From: Candidatus Nitrosoglobus terrae
Lineage (GTDB): Bacteria > Pseudomonadota > Gammaproteobacteria > Nitrosococcales > Nitrosococcaceae
NCBI RefSeq assembly: GCF_002356115.1
Contig: NZ_AP014836.1
Coordinates: forward strand, 1,547,501 to 1,611,500
DNA: 64,000 bases
Reading direction: 5' to 3'
This document shows, in pieces, positions 1-14,472 of this stretch; the stretch's first letter is position 1, and the number at the start of each line of letters is the position of its first letter. Position numbers and translations under genes: made by a program. The notes under the pieces were generated by a model. The model was not told the origin of the DNA. It made no database searches and saw nothing but the letters and a program-made list of their open reading frames with translations.

Positions 1-953
1 CGAAATTGGCTAATAAAACTCTCATGAGCCTGCTTAGCTGCACTATAACCATGGAATCGAGCAGTAATTTCCTCTGCAAGTTTTATCTTGATATCACGAG
101 GATTTGCTCCCTGATCAACCTCCCTCTTCCAGCGAGTAATCTCGATCATTGGCTGAAAGCTTAATAACTCAAGGTAACGCCACATTAACCCATCAGAAAT
201 AGACATGAGCTTACCAAAAATTTCTCTAGGTGAATCATTAATACCTATATAGTTCCCAAGGGATTTAGACATCTTCTGCACCCCATCAAGTCCTTCCAGA
301 ATTGGGGTAGTAATGATTATCTGGGGTTCCTGACCATAGATCTTCTGCAAATCACGTCCTACTAGCAGATTAAATTTTTGATCTGTACCCCCTAGCTCTA
401 TATCCGCATTCAATTCTACCGAGTCATAACCCTGTAGTAAGGGATAAATAAACTCATGGATAGCAATAGGCTGTCCATTTTGATAGCGTTTACAAAAATC
501 ATCCCGCTCAAGCATACGCGCTATTGTATAACTCGATGATAACCGCACTAAGTCAGCGGCTGTCATCTTATTCATCCAGTTAGAGTTAAAAACTATTAAG
601 GTTTTTTCAGGATCAAGTATTTTAAAGATTTGCTCTTTATAGGAACGGGCATTTTCCAGTACCTCTGCACGGCTAAGAGACTGGCGTGTCGTACCTTTTC
701 CAGTAGGATCTCCTATCATCCCAGTAAAATCACCAATTAAAAACACGGCTTTATGGCCAAGTTTCTGAAATTGGTGTAGCTTATTAAGTAATATAGTATG
801 GCCTAAGTGCAGATCAGGAGCTGTAGGATCAAAACCTGCTTTGATACATAAAGGCCTATCTTGCTGTAGCTTTAATTGTAACTCCTCTTCAGGCAAGATC
901 TCTTCAGTCCCCCGCCGAATCTCATCAAGAACATGCTGCTGCGGTAATGGCAT
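1..953 (-). CDS. tyrS: Tyrosyl-tRNA synthetase (3' end cut by window edge)
   Basis: This class I aminoacyl-tRNA synthetase charges tRNA-Tyr in the cytoplasm. About 317 codons are visible, starting at the ATG at 953-951 behind a strong AGGAGG site. The ATP-binding HLGH signature (HIGH-type) lies near residue 50, and the KMSKS loop appears as QKMSKSLG near residue 230. The length and motif spacing fit the roughly 400-residue TyrRS type found in Haemophilus and Pseudomonas. Some 80 C-terminal residues, with the S4 RNA-binding domain, would lie beyond the left edge. It is divergent from the M23 peptidase gene, an order shared with Pseudomonas. Identification is secure. Confidence 0.95.
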   Translation of the reverse strand, partial: MPLPQQHVLDEIRRGTEEILPEEELQLKLQQDRPLCIKAGFDPTAPDLHLGHTILLNKLHQFQKLGHKAVFLIGDFTGMIGDPTGKGTTRQSLSRAEVLENARSYKEQIFKILDPEKTLIVFNSNWMNKMTAADLVRLSSSYTIARMLERDDFCKRYQNGQPIAIHEFIYPLLQGYDSVELNADIELGGTDQKFNLLVGRDLQKIYGQEPQIIITTPILEGLDGVQKMSKSLGNYIGINDSPREIFGKLMSISDGLMWRYLELLSFQPMIEITRWKREVDQGANPRDIKIKLAEEITARFHGYSAAKQAHESFISQF

Positions 954-1143
954 ACCTCCTCCGCGCTCATTAAATTAATTTAAAACATTAAATTCTAACA
1001 ATAATCTACTACTCTTTAAGAGTAAGTAGATAGTTTTCTGAATAATTTCCTTATTCAGAGTATTTACCCTATTGACCTGATAGTATTAACAATTTAGGGT
1101 TTATATAACTCTAATTAACGAGTATGTACCCATAGGATCTAGA

Positions 1144-2535
1144 ATGACTGATCAGAATTATTGTTATCACATTCAGGAAACAGAAAGTAAAAAAATCTAC
1201 CCATGCAAAAAACGTCGATTTAAAAAAAATTATATACCCTGGATAATCATCTTAGGTTGTATTAGCGCCTTAAGCACGCCAATTGGTCTAGCTTTATACG
1301 AACGAGAGTTACAATCTGATCCGCCTATTTTAAAACCTACGTCCTTCTACCAAACGCCCATATCATCAACTACTAAAAATTTGGTAGAATCTATAAAACC
1401 TCAAAAAACCATAGAAGCTCCCCTTATCTGGCAAGATATTATCATTAAAAAAGGAGACACCCTTTCTTATATTTTCTCACAAATAGGCCTAAGCTCTGAT
1501 CAAGTTAACGCAGTCATGTCTTTAGGGAAGCTAGTGCGCCCATTAGCGCATCTTCAGCTAAATCAGCTACTTCAAATTGCTATTAAAGAGAATATAAATA
1601 ACCAGCGGCAGCTGGCCGCTTTACGCCTTAATTTCAGCCCCATTAATTATCTAGAAATCCGCGCTAAAAATGATAGCTTTCTAGCTAAGCAAATCACCCG
1701 AGAGACTGAGACCCGCAATAAAATTATTACCGGGGTTATTAAGAACTCTCTTTTTAAAGACGGCACTCAAGCTGAGCTTACTAGCGCGCAAGTTATGCGC
1801 TTAACTCATATTTTTAGCTGGAGTATTGATCTTGCCCTAGATTTAAGACCCGGAGATACGTTTAAAGTACTCTTTGAAGAATATTACCTTCAAGGAACAA
1901 AAGTAAAAAATGGCTCCATTTTAGCTGCTGAATTTACCAGTCGCAATAAAATATATCGCGCTATTCGCTACACTAAGCCAAATGGTATTACGGACTACTA
2001 TACCCCTGAAGGATTAAATATACGTAAGGCTTTTTTACGCGCACCTGTCAGCTACTCTCGAATTAGCTCTCATTTTAATCTAGGGCGTAAACATCCTATT
2101 CTTAACCAAGTCCGCCCTCACAGAGGGGTAGATTATGCAGCTCCCGCTGGAACTCCGATTAAAGCTGCAGGTGCTGGTAAGGTAACATTTATAGGCCGTA
2201 AAGGCGGGTATGGCAATGTCATCGTATTGCAGCATGGTATAATCTACAGTACCCTTTATGCGCATCTATCCCGATTCAAACACAGACTAAAAGTAAACGC
2301 CAAGATTAAGCAAGGGGAAATTATTGGCTATGTAGGCCAGACAGGCCTTGCCACAGGACCTCATTTACACTATGAATTCATGATTAATCACATCCACCAT
2401 GATCCACTAACAGTAAAGCTACCACAAGCTAATCCAATCCCTAGACTACTTAAACAAGATTTTCAGAAAACCGCCGCTAGATTAGTCGCAAAACTAGATA
2501 CAACTAGCACGACTACCGTTGTCTTCAACCAATAA
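1144..2535 (+). CDS. mepM: M23 murein endopeptidase with LysM/OapA-like domain (MepM-like)
   Basis: A 463-residue envelope protein predicted to cut peptidoglycan cross-links during wall growth. It has a basic N-terminus, one membrane segment near residues 31-51, and a LysM/OapA-like region starting near residue 100 (KKGDTLSYIF). The C-terminal M23 domain carries the zinc ligands: HRGVD (H-x3-D) near residue 328 and HLHYEF near residue 408. These are complete, so it should be an active metallopeptidase. It precedes anmK by 9 bp and is divergent from tyrS, the same order as Pseudomonas mepM, which links cross-link cleavage with anhMurNAc recycling. The function is by family; the symbol rests on synteny. 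Confidence 0.88.
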   Translation: MTDQNYCYHIQETESKKIYPCKKRRFKKNYIPWIIILGCISALSTPIGLALYERELQSDPPILKPTSFYQTPISSTTKNLVESIKPQKTIEAPLIWQDIIIKKGDTLSYIFSQIGLSSDQVNAVMSLGKLVRPLAHLQLNQLLQIAIKENINNQRQLAALRLNFSPINYLEIRAKNDSFLAKQITRETETRNKIITGVIKNSLFKDGTQAELTSAQVMRLTHIFSWSIDLALDLRPGDTFKVLFEEYYLQGTKVKNGSILAAEFTSRNKIYRAIRYTKPNGITDYYTPEGLNIRKAFLRAPVSYSRISSHFNLGRKHPILNQVRPHRGVDYAAPAGTPIKAAGAGKVTFIGRKGGYGNVIVLQHGIIYSTLYAHLSRFKHRLKVNAKIKQGEIIGYVGQTGLATGPHLHYEFMINHIHHDPLTVKLPQANPIPRLLKQDFQKTAARLVAKLDTTSTTTVVFNQ

Positions 2536-2544
2536 CCTAACCTT

Positions 2545-3681
2545 ATGCTACAGCAGCGTTATTATATCGGCTTACTCTCTGGCACTAGCATGGATGCCAT
2601 AGATGCTGCGTTAGTAGAATTAGACCCATTTCAAATTTTAGCCACCTATACTGCTCCTCTACCTCCAGCATTACGACAACAACTTTCTACCCTAATAGAA
2701 AGTTCTAAAATTTCTCTTAAAGATCTAGGATCTTTAGATACTTACCTTAGCCGTCTTTTTGCAGAGGCTGTTCTTATGGTGCTGGCTGAAGCAAAAATCT
2801 CAGCAGCTGAAGTCCGAGCTATAGGAAGCCATGGTCAAACAATTTATCATTGGGCTCAAGAGCCTTACCCTTTTACTTTGCAGCTAGCAGATCCCAATAT
2901 TATTGCAGAGATGACGGGCATTACTACCGTTGCAGATTTCCGTCGCCGTGATCTGGCAGCAGGAGGGCAGGGAGCGCCTTTAACTCCTGCTTTTCATGCC
3001 GCTTTTCTGAGAAACCCCAGCCATAACCAAGCAGTACTGAACATTGGAGGCATAGCTAATATCAGTTTTTTACCCGCTGATTCTAAAAAGCAAATACAAG
3101 GCTTTGATACCGGTCCAGGAAATACACTCATGGACAATTGGGCACTCCGCTACTTAAACGAGCCTATGGATCAAGGCGGTCACTGGGCAGCATCAGGAAA
3201 AGTTAATGAAACATTACTACAATATCTACTAAGCGATCCTTATTTCTCTCTTCCACCTCCAAAAAGCACAGGTCGAGAATACTTTAACATGACTTGGTTG
3301 GATCAAGCGCTTAATAAAATAGACATAATAATCCCTCCGGTAGATATCCAAGCAACTTTATCCGCCCTTACAGTGGCTAGTGTTAAACTCGCAATGGAGC
3401 ATTTCAACTTCCAAGCAGAAAAACTTTTGATCTGTGGAGGTGGCGCCAGCAATGAAACTTTAATGCGCCACTTACAAGAACAGTTAACACCTTGCGAGGT
3501 CACCACTACTGAAGCATATGGAATTCCTACCAGATGGGTTGAAGCTTGCACGTTTGCTTGGCTTGCAAAACAAACGTTAGAAGGCTGCCCAGGGAATATA
3601 CCAGCAGTTACTGGGGCTAAACATCCCGTAATCTTGGGTGCTATTTATCCTGCTAATACATTTGCTAATTCCTGCGTATAA
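2545..3681 (+). CDS. anmK: Anhydro-N-acetylmuramic acid kinase
   Basis: AnmK phosphorylates and opens 1,6-anhydro-MurNAc released from the wall, giving MurNAc-6-phosphate in peptidoglycan recycling. The 378-residue protein opens with the family signature [17 protein letters not shown] and has the sugar-kinase elements GSHGQTIYH and [13 protein letters not shown]. Length is normal for the family. It probably shares a transcript with the upstream murein peptidase. Its last 37 bases overlap the 3' end of gcvPA on the other strand, so the two genes are convergent and share sequence. That is unusual and may mark a rearrangement. Confidence 0.95.
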   Translation: MLQQRYYIGLLSGTSMDAIDAALVELDPFQILATYTAPLPPALRQQLSTLIESSKISLKDLGSLDTYLSRLFAEAVLMVLAEAKISAAEVRAIGSHGQTIYHWAQEPYPFTLQLADPNIIAEMTGITTVADFRRRDLAAGGQGAPLTPAFHAAFLRNPSHNQAVLNIGGIANISFLPADSKKQIQGFDTGPGNTLMDNWALRYLNEPMDQGGHWAASGKVNETLLQYLLSDPYFSLPPPKSTGREYFNMTWLDQALNKIDIIIPPVDIQATLSALTVASVKLAMEHFNFQAEKLLICGGGASNETLMRHLQEQLTPCEVTTTEAYGIPTRWVEACTFAWLAKQTLEGCPGNIPAVTGAKHPVILGAIYPANTFANSCV

Positions 3682-5006
3682 AGATCAATCTCTTCCTCAG
3701 TACGTAGCTCAGTGGCACATACTAATAAAGTATTATCACCCAATTCTGGGTAGTCATGGCTTAGTTTTACTCCAGCTAAAATTCCTCGTTGTCCTAAGGA
3801 TGATAATATTTTTAATCCGCTTATGGGAAAATGTAGAACCGCTTCATGAAAAAACGGTTTCTCAAATATGGGCTTTACTCCAGGAATAGCGGTAAGCCGT
3901 TTTACTAAAGCTACCGTGTTAGCATGGCAGGTAGCAGCAACTCGAGCTAAACCTTGGGCTCCTAATAGCGCCATATACAAAGTTGCTGCAGTTACCATTA
4001 AACCTTGATTAGTGCAAATATTCGAAGTGGCCTTAGAGCGACGAATATGCTGCTCTCTAGCCTGTAACGTTAGTGTATATCCCGGCTTATTTTCCAAATC
4101 TACCGTACGGCCAGCAATCCTCCCCGGCATCTGACGAATATGAGATTGTTTACAAGCCATAAACCCAAAATAAGGACCTCCACTAGCTAATGGTATACCT
4201 AAAGGCTGACCCTCGCCGCATACAATATCAACCCCTGATTCCCCCCATTTACCAGGCGGCTTCAGCAAAGCTAGCGAAGTTGGATTAACCACTCCAATAA
4301 CAAACCCTCCTCGGGTATGAGCCCAATTAGTTAGAGCATCCACATCTTCTAGGCAACCAAAATAATTAGGCTGAGGAATAACTAAAACTGCAAAATCCTC
4401 CTTTATAGCCTCTAAGTATTCAGATTTTATAGAACCAGTTACCCTATCATAGGGAATTTCTCGCAAAGAGATCTTCTGATTCTCAACCAAGGTTGATACC
4501 ACCTTACGATAGATAGGATGAATCGTAGTCGGTAACAAAACTGTGGGCGACTTACCTTGGCGGCTTAGACGAACAGCCATCAATACCGACTCACCTAAAG
4601 CAGAAGCACCATCATAGATAGAGGCATTACTTACCTCCATTCCTGTCAATGCTGTCATCATGCTTTGATATTCATAAATAACTTGTAGCGTACCTTGACT
4701 AGCCTCCGCTTGATAAGGCGTGTAAGCGCTATAGTATTCACCTCGCGAAACAATCTCCCAGATAGCCGCCGGAATATGATGTTGGTAGGCTCCACCACCG
4801 GCAAAACAAATAAGCGAATTATTCTGAGCTGCCCGCTTTTTCAGTAACCGCGTCGCCTCTATTTCATTAAGACCTGAAGGTATAGAGTCGAGTGTAGTTG
4901 TTCTCAGATTAGCGGGGATTTCATCAAAAAGTGCTTCAATACTTCCTACGCCTATGCTGGAGAGCATTGAACGAACATCCTCATCAGTATGGGGAATAAA
5001 TGGCAT
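3645..5006 (-). CDS. gcvPA: Glycine dehydrogenase (decarboxylating) subunit 1
   Basis: This is the N-terminal half of the split P-protein of the glycine cleavage system, which decarboxylates glycine and passes an aminomethyl group to GcvH. The 453-residue length fits GcvPA of the two-subunit type. It opens with the usual [15 protein letters not shown] motif. In this family the PLP-binding lysine is on the partner GcvPB, so GcvPA cannot work alone. It follows gcvH by 23 bp on the same strand. No gcvPB or gcvT is present in the window: the expected slot downstream is taken by the convergent anmK. Identification is secure; completeness of the system here is not shown. Confidence 0.95.
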   Translation of the reverse strand: MPFIPHTDEDVRSMLSSIGVGSIEALFDEIPANLRTTTLDSIPSGLNEIEATRLLKKRAAQNNSLICFAGGGAYQHHIPAAIWEIVSRGEYYSAYTPYQAEASQGTLQVIYEYQSMMTALTGMEVSNASIYDGASALGESVLMAVRLSRQGKSPTVLLPTTIHPIYRKVVSTLVENQKISLREIPYDRVTGSIKSEYLEAIKEDFAVLVIPQPNYFGCLEDVDALTNWAHTRGGFVIGVVNPTSLALLKPPGKWGESGVDIVCGEGQPLGIPLASGGPYFGFMACKQSHIRQMPGRIAGRTVDLENKPGYTLTLQAREQHIRRSKATSNICTNQGLMVTAATLYMALLGAQGLARVAATCHANTVALVKRLTAIPGVKPIFEKPFFHEAVLHFPISGLKILSSLGQRGILAGVKLSHDYPELGDNTLLVCATELRTEEEIDLYTQELANVLAG

Positions 5007-5029
5007 GAAATATCTCTCCTATAATGCCT

Positions 5030-5422
5030 TTAGGTCTCAGCAGTAATCATCTTGGCATAACTCTCAGCATCCAGTAATCGATCTAGATCCGTAGCATCAT
5101 GAGGATGTACCTTAAAAAGCCAACCATCACCATAGGGATCCTGATTAATGAGTTCTGGCTGATCTATCAGTAATGAATTTGCTTCAACAATTTCCCCCTC
5201 TACTGGGCCATACACATCAGAGGCTGCCTTTACCGACTCAATCACCATGCATTCTACACCCGCATGGATAATAGTACCCGCTGCCGGTGGCTCAACATAA
5301 ACTAAATCACCTAATAACCCCTGAGCATGAGCAGTAATACCTACAGTCAGATTCCCATCTTCTTCTTGTCGAACCCATTCATGGCTTTTGCTATATTTTA
5401 ATGTTACAGGAATTTCACTCAT
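5030..5422 (-). CDS. gcvH: Glycine cleavage system H protein
   Basis: A 130-residue lipoyl carrier that shuttles the aminomethyl group between the P, T and L proteins. The lipoylation site is visible as [11 protein letters not shown] with lysine near position 65, and the N-terminus has the typical SHEWV stretch. The GGAAGG-like site upstream of the ATG supports the start. It is first of a two-gene unit with gcvPA and lies 23 bp downstream of malQ on the same strand, so the sugar and glycine genes may be cotranscribed. No glycine riboswitch is evident in the short gap. Confidence 0.96.
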   Translation of the reverse strand: MSEIPVTLKYSKSHEWVRQEEDGNLTVGITAHAQGLLGDLVYVEPPAAGTIIHAGVECMVIESVKAASDVYGPVEGEIVEANSLLIDQPELINQDPYGDGWLFKVHPHDATDLDRLLDAESYAKMITAET

Positions 5423-5445
5423 TGGCCCTTCCTTAATATTTTATA

Positions 5446-6900
5446 TTATTGCAATCGATTATAATTCTTAAGCAAATGGTATATCCGCGCTGGCAAGTCT
5501 TGCTCTATTTGTGACCAATTAAAACACCAGCGCCAATTACCCTTAGCCGTACCCGGTATATTCATCCGTCCTTCGCTACCTAATGCCAAAATATCTTGCA
5601 GCGGTACTACTGCATACCTAGCTACTGATTTAAAGGCGCATTCAATTAGAGCCCATGGCATAGACATAGTTGGAAACCCTAAGCTCTCATAAACGTAATG
5701 ACGCTTTTCATCAGGCAGACTGTCAAACCAACCCAAGGTAGTATCATTATCATGAGTACCCGTATAAACAATACAATTTTCTACATGATGACTAGGAAGA
5801 TAAGGATTATCAATACCCCCCTCAAAAGCAAATTGTAGAATCTTCATTCCAGGAAAATGAAATTGATCTCGTAATGCTTTTACCTCTGGGGTGATGATAC
5901 CTAAATCTTCAGCAACTATCGGTAAAGCACCATAACAAACTTCCAAAGCATGGAATAAAGCCGCACCTGGAGCTTTCACCCAACGTCCATCAGCGGCTAT
6001 TTCACTGCTAGCAGGAATCTCCCAATAAGATTCAAAGCCTCGAAAATGATCAAGGCGAACCATATCACATAGCTTTAATGTAGTACCTATTCGTTTTACC
6101 CACCACTGAAATTTATCAGCCACTATACGATCCCAGCGATACAAAGGATTCCCCCAGCGTTGACCGGTAGCTGAAAAATAATCGGGAGGTACTCCAGCCA
6201 CTGTTATTAATTGACCATTTTCATCCAAAGTAAAATATGCGGGTTGAATCCAAGCATCAGCACTATCATGGGCAACAAAAATAGGCATATCACCCAATAT
6301 TAAAATCCCATGCTTATTTGCATAATCTTTTAGATTTAACCATTGTTGAAAAAAAATAAACTGCTCAAAGCAGTTTTTTTCAACCAATATTCTAAGCCTT
6401 TTAGCCGCAGACTTAAGAGCTTGTGGTTCTCGTTTTCGAAAATTTGGCGACCATTTAAACCAAGGGGACTCATTTTGAGATTCTCTTAGCGCTTGGAATA
6501 AAGCATAATCCTTCAACCAAAACTGATCACGGCAAAAAGCTGCAAACCGCTCTCGATCCTCCTTACTAGCATAGGCAGTAAAATAGCGATAAGCTTGATT
6601 TAGCACCCATTTACGATTGCTAAGATCAATACTACTAGCTGGGCTAATAAACCAAGGTTCATCAACCAGCGCCTGTAAAGAAATTAAATTCGGATTGCCT
6701 GCATGGGCTGATAAACATTGATACGGAGATAAATCTTTGAGAACAGGACCCAGTGGAAGAATTTGCCAAATGGTGATACCCGCTTCCACTAAAAAATCCA
6801 CAAAGCGGTACGCATCTAACCCCAAATCTCTATTGGGTAAAGAAGTTATATGCAGCAAAACTCCTGCACACCGCTGTTGAGTAAATTGAGTCTTCACCAT
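5446..6900 (-). CDS. malQ: 4-alpha-glucanotransferase (amylomaltase)
   Basis: MalQ moves alpha-1,4-glucan segments between maltodextrins and releases glucose; here it probably serves glycogen turnover. The 484-residue protein is of the short amylomaltase (GH77) type. The catalytic nucleophile lies in MVRLDHFRGFESYW, the acid/base glutamate in VAEDLG, and the third acid in TGTHDNDTTLGW. It lies 240 bp downstream of glgC on the same strand, in a glycogen cluster with glgB. An AGGAGG-type site precedes the ATG. All active-site residues are present. Confidence 0.95.
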   Translation of the reverse strand: MVKTQFTQQRCAGVLLHITSLPNRDLGLDAYRFVDFLVEAGITIWQILPLGPVLKDLSPYQCLSAHAGNPNLISLQALVDEPWFISPASSIDLSNRKWVLNQAYRYFTAYASKEDRERFAAFCRDQFWLKDYALFQALRESQNESPWFKWSPNFRKREPQALKSAAKRLRILVEKNCFEQFIFFQQWLNLKDYANKHGILILGDMPIFVAHDSADAWIQPAYFTLDENGQLITVAGVPPDYFSATGQRWGNPLYRWDRIVADKFQWWVKRIGTTLKLCDMVRLDHFRGFESYWEIPASSEIAADGRWVKAPGAALFHALEVCYGALPIVAEDLGIITPEVKALRDQFHFPGMKILQFAFEGGIDNPYLPSHHVENCIVYTGTHDNDTTLGWFDSLPDEKRHYVYESLGFPTMSMPWALIECAFKSVARYAVVPLQDILALGSEGRMNIPGTAKGNWRWCFNWSQIEQDLPARIYHLLKNYNRLQ

Positions 6901-7140
6901 GTCAGTACCCTCCTTTACGAGCTACACACACCCTAGAGGGCTAGTATCTGGCGAGAGACCAAGCTTTTTACCTATAGGAACTTAGCTATTTAGCTTATCT
7001 AAGCTTTTAATAAATAAAGCCTACAAGCCAGAAAACTGTCGTATCCATATAATAATAGAAATATAAATACTTGGCTAAAAAGATCTAGATATTTAATGTT
7101 AAGCAAAAATATCAATCAATATTAAAATAGGTAATTATCC

Positions 7141-8418
7141 TTAGCGAATATAACGGTATTTTTGCCCAAGCATCTCGGGAGTCACTAAAACGATACCTTC
7201 CTCTTCCGTAACATGAAAACGTTTTTTATCCTCTCCCAAATCTTCACCAATAATCATACCATCTGGTATCACACAACCTTTATCCAAGATAGCGCCTTTA
7301 ATATAACAATGTTTGCCTATGACTACATTCGGCAACACTATACTATCAACCATCTCAGTATAAGAATGTACCCGCACATCAGAGAATAATAATGAATGAC
7401 GTACTCCAGCGCCAGAAATGATACATCCTCCAGAAACCATAGAATCTACTGCCATTCCACGCCGATCTTCGTTATCAAAAATAAACTTTGCTGGAGGTAA
7501 TTGGCCTGGCTGATAAGTCCATATCGGCCAATCATCATCATAGAGATTTAATTCCGGATTAACATCGATAAGCTCAATATTTGTCTTCCAGAAAGCGTCT
7601 ACCGTCCCTACATCACGCCAATAACCTGGATCTCCACCTTGGGCATCTCTAAAAGGGAAAGCTATCGCACGGTAGTTTTTACGTAAGATAGAGGGGATAA
7701 TATCCTTACCAAAATCATGGGAGGTATTAGAAATATCTGCGTTTTTAATCAGTTGCTCGTAGAGAAAATCTGCATTAAAAACATAAATACCCATAGAAGC
7801 TAGTGTTTCATTCACTCGACCTGGCGAGGGTTGAGGCTGATCTGGCTTTTCATTAAATGCTGTTACCCGAAAATCCTCATCCACACTCATCACACCAAAG
7901 GCTTTAGCCTCCTTAAGCGGCACATGAATGCAGCCTACTGTTAGATCGGCTTCGCATTCTACATGGTAGGCCAGCATATCTCCATAGTCCATCTTATAGA
8001 CATGATCGCCGGCTAGGATAAGTACATATTTTGGCCGATGAGATCGAATAATATCCAAATTCTGGTAGACGGCATCAGCAGTACCCGCATACCAAGCATC
8101 TTCTATCCGCTGTGAAGCTGGCAGTAGCTCCACAAACTCTCCAAGATGACCCCGCATAAACCCCCAGCCCTGCTGGATATGACGAATTAATGAATGGGCT
8201 TTATACTGAGTGAGCACCCCAATTCGACGAACACCGGAATTAACACAATTAGAAAGGGGAAAATCAATAATACGAAACTTACCCCCGATAGGTACTGCTG
8301 GCTTAGCCCGCCAAGCCGTTAATTGCTTTAACCGGGAACCTCGCCCTCCAGCTAATACTAGTGCCAAAGTATCATGAGTAAGACGGCTAACAAAACGTTC
8401 ACTATAGTTTTTCACCAT
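7141..8418 (-). CDS. glgC: Glucose-1-phosphate adenylyltransferase (ADP-glucose pyrophosphorylase)
   Basis: Makes ADP-glucose from glucose-1-phosphate and ATP, the committed step of bacterial glycogen synthesis. The 425-residue length matches E. coli GlgC. The nucleotidyltransferase motif [13 protein letters not shown] starts near residue 22, with the substrate-site stretches [10 protein letters not shown] and [11 protein letters not shown] further on, and a C-terminal beta-helix follows ([19 protein letters not shown]). The basic N-terminal region fits the allosteric effector site of the family. It is divergent from glgB across a 100-bp AT-rich gap that probably holds both promoters. Confidence 0.96.
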   Translation of the reverse strand: MVKNYSERFVSRLTHDTLALVLAGGRGSRLKQLTAWRAKPAVPIGGKFRIIDFPLSNCVNSGVRRIGVLTQYKAHSLIRHIQQGWGFMRGHLGEFVELLPASQRIEDAWYAGTADAVYQNLDIIRSHRPKYVLILAGDHVYKMDYGDMLAYHVECEADLTVGCIHVPLKEAKAFGVMSVDEDFRVTAFNEKPDQPQPSPGRVNETLASMGIYVFNADFLYEQLIKNADISNTSHDFGKDIIPSILRKNYRAIAFPFRDAQGGDPGYWRDVGTVDAFWKTNIELIDVNPELNLYDDDWPIWTYQPGQLPPAKFIFDNEDRRGMAVDSMVSGGCIISGAGVRHSLLFSDVRVHSYTEMVDSIVLPNVVIGKHCYIKGAILDKGCVIPDGMIIGEDLGEDKKRFHVTEEEGIVLVTPEMLGQKYRYIR

Positions 8419-8518
8419 AACTAAAAGAGAGCCTCAGCCTAATGTAACCCTAGCTATTAAATTTTGATTATATAATACTAAATTATTTATGACCTTAACA
8501 CATTAATTAAGCGCCATC

Positions 8519-10714
8519 ATGACTGATTTTAATCCACCTATTATATCCCCACTCTCAGAGGCAATCGAGAAGATTATAAAAGGCTATCATTCTGATCCTT
8601 TTAAGGTTCTTGGGTGCCATCCCGATGGGAAAAATGTCCTAGTACGAGCTTATCTCCCTCACGCTACTAAAGCTTGGATTAGATCTGAGTTTAAACAAGC
8701 AATGATACACTCGTCAGAGATAGGTCTATTCGAGTGGCATGGAAGCGCTAGAGAACTGTCCTTGCCCTATCAAATTTTATGGGAAGATGAGAATGGAACT
8801 ATCTATTGCGAATACGATCCCTATTGCTTCCCTCCGCAGCTATCTGATTATGATGTTCATCTGTTTGGCGAAGGTAAACATTGGCATACCTACCGCATAC
8901 TCGGCTCCCACCCTACCACTATAAACGGAATTAACGGGGTTTTATTTGCCGTTTGGGCGCCTGATGCTGAACGAGTCAGCATCGTGGGGAATTTTAACCG
9001 CTGGGATGGGCGTCGCCACCCCATGCGACTTCGAGGAACAACCGGAATCTGGGAATTATTTATCCCCGGATTGAAGCACGGAATTTTATATAAATATGAA
9101 ATTCGCAGCCGCCACTATGGAACAATCCACCTTAAATCTGATCCTTATGCTCAACGTTTTGAACTACGGCCTAATACAGCCTCTATTGTAGAAGCCAAAA
9201 GCAATTACTCATGGCAAGATACAACATGGATGAATCAGCGTAAACAATATGATTGGCTTCATCAACCCATTTCAATATATGAGGTTCATCTAGGATCTTG
9301 GCGGCGGGATGAAAATGGTAGCTTTCTTAATTATAAGCAATTAGCTCAACAGCTAGTTGAGTATGTACTAGATATGGGATTTACTCATATTCAGCTGCTA
9401 CCGATCACCGAGCACCCTTTAGATGCTTCTTGGGGTTATCAAACAATTGGTTATTTTGCTCCAACAAGCCGATTTGGTACTCCTGATGAGTTTCGTTATT
9501 TTGTTGATTATTGCCATCTCCATAGCATTGGGATACTGATCGATTGGGTACCAGGTCATTTTCCTAAAGATGCCCATGGTTTAGCACGATTTGACGGCAC
9601 TGCGCTCTACGAACACGAAGATCCTCGCCTAGGAGAGCATCGAGATTGGGGAACCCTTATTTTTAATTATGGGCGACATGAGGTAAGAAGCTTCCTACTT
9701 TCTTCTGCTTTTTATTGGCTTGAAGAGTTTCATATCGATGGGTTACGGGTAGATGCGGTAGCCTCAATGCTATATCTAGACTACTCTCGACGAGAAGGGG
9801 ACTGGATTCCAAATAAATATGGCGGTCGAGAAAATCTTGAAGCTATCGATTTTCTTCGAGAGATGAATACAGTACTCCATGAACAACACCCTGGCGCCTT
9901 AATTATTGCTGAGGAATCCACTTCATGGCCCATGGTCTCACGCCCAACTTATCTGGGGGGGCTAGGGTTTTCTATAAAATGGAATATGGGTTGGATGAAC
10001 GACACGCTAGTTTATATGAGTAGAGATCCGATCCATCGTGGTTACCATCATAACGACCTTACCTTTGGCTTATTATATGCTTTTCATGAAAATTTTATAC
10101 TTCCTCTATCTCACGATGAGGTCGTCCATGGTAAAAAATCCTTGCTCTATCGAATGCCTGGAGATGAATGGCAACGATTTGCTAATCTTCGCCTCCTGTA
10201 TACGATGATGTTTACTTACCCAGGTAAAAAACTGCTATTCATGGGTAGTGAATTTGGGCAAGGTGAAGAATGGAGTGAATCCCGATCCCTTGACTGGTAC
10301 ACCCTAGCTTACCCCTTCCACCAAGGAATACAGCTTGCAGTTAAAGATCTTAATCAGCTCTATCGCACTCAACTCCCATTGCATCGCTACGACTTTGATG
10401 GCGAGGGGTTTCAGTGGATTGATTGCCATGACTCTACCCAATCAATCCTGAGCTATTTGCGCTTAAATAATGAAGATTTTGTAGTGATCGTCCTAAATTT
10501 TACTCCTCAGCCCCGCCTTAACTATCGCCTCGGCGTACCTAAAGCGGGGATCTATTCAGAGCTGTTTAATTCCGATTCCATCTACTACGGAGGCAGTAAC
10601 ATGGGCAATAACCCTAATATTCCAACAGAAGATATTAGCTGGATGGGTCGACCTTACTCTATCAGTATTACCGTGCCTCCCCTTGCTGGAATCATATTGC
10701 AGTTTAGATCTTAA
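8519..10714 (+). CDS. glgB: 1,4-alpha-glucan branching enzyme
   Basis: Introduces alpha-1,6 branches into glycogen. The 731-residue protein has the long N-terminal region of GlgB, a CBM48 domain (residues about 130-220, with [12 protein letters not shown]), then the GH13 barrel. Catalytic residues are visible: nucleophile Asp near 412 in [10 protein letters not shown], acid/base Glu near 465 in [10 protein letters not shown], and His-Asp near 532 in [10 protein letters not shown]. It is divergent from glgC. Its stop lies only 12 bp from the convergent pgi stop. glgA and glgP are not in the window. Confidence 0.96.
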   Translation: MTDFNPPIISPLSEAIEKIIKGYHSDPFKVLGCHPDGKNVLVRAYLPHATKAWIRSEFKQAMIHSSEIGLFEWHGSARELSLPYQILWEDENGTIYCEYDPYCFPPQLSDYDVHLFGEGKHWHTYRILGSHPTTINGINGVLFAVWAPDAERVSIVGNFNRWDGRRHPMRLRGTTGIWELFIPGLKHGILYKYEIRSRHYGTIHLKSDPYAQRFELRPNTASIVEAKSNYSWQDTTWMNQRKQYDWLHQPISIYEVHLGSWRRDENGSFLNYKQLAQQLVEYVLDMGFTHIQLLPITEHPLDASWGYQTIGYFAPTSRFGTPDEFRYFVDYCHLHSIGILIDWVPGHFPKDAHGLARFDGTALYEHEDPRLGEHRDWGTLIFNYGRHEVRSFLLSSAFYWLEEFHIDGLRVDAVASMLYLDYSRREGDWIPNKYGGRENLEAIDFLREMNTVLHEQHPGALIIAEESTSWPMVSRPTYLGGLGFSIKWNMGWMNDTLVYMSRDPIHRGYHHNDLTFGLLYAFHENFILPLSHDEVVHGKKSLLYRMPGDEWQRFANLRLLYTMMFTYPGKKLLFMGSEFGQGEEWSESRSLDWYTLAYPFHQGIQLAVKDLNQLYRTQLPLHRYDFDGEGFQWIDCHDSTQSILSYLRLNNEDFVVIVLNFTPQPRLNYRLGVPKAGIYSELFNSDSIYYGGSNMGNNPNIPTEDISWMGRPYSISITVPPLAGIILQFRS

Positions 10715-10726
10715 ATCAGGGATCTT

Positions 10727-13656
<2,930 letters not shown>

Positions 13657-13704
13657 TATGCTTAAATCTTTTTATTTAAAAATAACAATATTATTTCCTC
13701 TATG

Positions 13705-14472
13705 CTAGCCATCCTTATCCCCATACTCTATCCACCGTAACAACTGAGCTTCACTAGAAGCTGGGAACTGTTGTTTTAATAGCAATGCATAGCGAGCGGC
13801 ATCTTCTTCATGATTTAACTTGCGTTCTACTCTAACACTCAACCATAAAGATCGGGCAGTAGGTCGTGCAACTATCTGGTGGCGCTGTAAATATTTTTGC
13901 GCATTTTGGTAGCGATCTTGTTTGAAACTTATCTCAGCTAGATGATACAAAGATTCGGCGAGATTCGGTTCAAGCTGCAGTGCTTTACGATAATACGTTT
14001 CTGCTTTTTCATCATCACCACTTTTCTGAGCGGCTGATCCTGCATTCTCATAAGCTAATGCCGGAGTACTATAAAAAGGATTTTTAATAGCCTCTAAGAA
14101 ATGATTCTCTGCCTCTTGATAACGTCCTTGCTCATAAAGAAAAACGCCATAATTATTCTGGGCTTCAGAATTTGTTGAATCGAGCTTTATGGCTCGATGA
14201 AATTCTTTCTCCGCTTCTTTATTCTGCCCTAAACGCTGTCTAAGTAAAGCTAAGGCATTATAGGCACTTGGCAGGTTTGGATCTTCCTCTATCGCACGCT
14301 CTAGTTTTTTAAGCGCTTGTTCTAAATTCCCTTGCTTAAGATACTCTACCCCTAACTGAGTATTAATCTTTGCTGCCCTTTGCATATCAGGGGAAATTGA
14401 AGCACAACCTAAGAGATTAGCTAAAATAGTAGCTAATACTCCTATAATTGCAGGCTGCTTCAACCCTATCAT
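13705..14472 (-). CDS. pilW: Type IV pilus biogenesis TPR lipoprotein (PilW/PilF)
   Basis: Pilotin-type outer-membrane lipoprotein that helps the PilQ secretin assemble. I place the start at 14472, giving 255 residues: it overlaps the rlmN stop by 4 bp (ATGA), and the signal peptide ends at the lipobox LLGC about 20 residues in. A longer in-frame start at 14559 would bury the signal peptide. At least five TPR repeats follow (for example [20 protein letters not shown]). The neighbours ndk and rlmN upstream are the classic PilW context. No other pilus genes are in the window. Confidence 0.88.
   Translation of the reverse strand: MIGLKQPAIIGVLATILANLLGCASISPDMQRAAKINTQLGVEYLKQGNLEQALKKLERAIEEDPNLPSAYNALALLRQRLGQNKEAEKEFHRAIKLDSTNSEAQNNYGVFLYEQGRYQEAENHFLEAIKNPFYSTPALAYENAGSAAQKSGDDEKAETYYRKALQLEPNLAESLYHLAEISFKQDRYQNAQKYLQRHQIVARPTARSLWLSVRVERKLNHEEDAARYALLLKQQFPASSEAQLLRWIEYGDKDG

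Noticed and set aside
5423-5445. Glycine riboswitch before gcvH
   Set aside because: The gap to malQ is 23 bp, too short to hold one.
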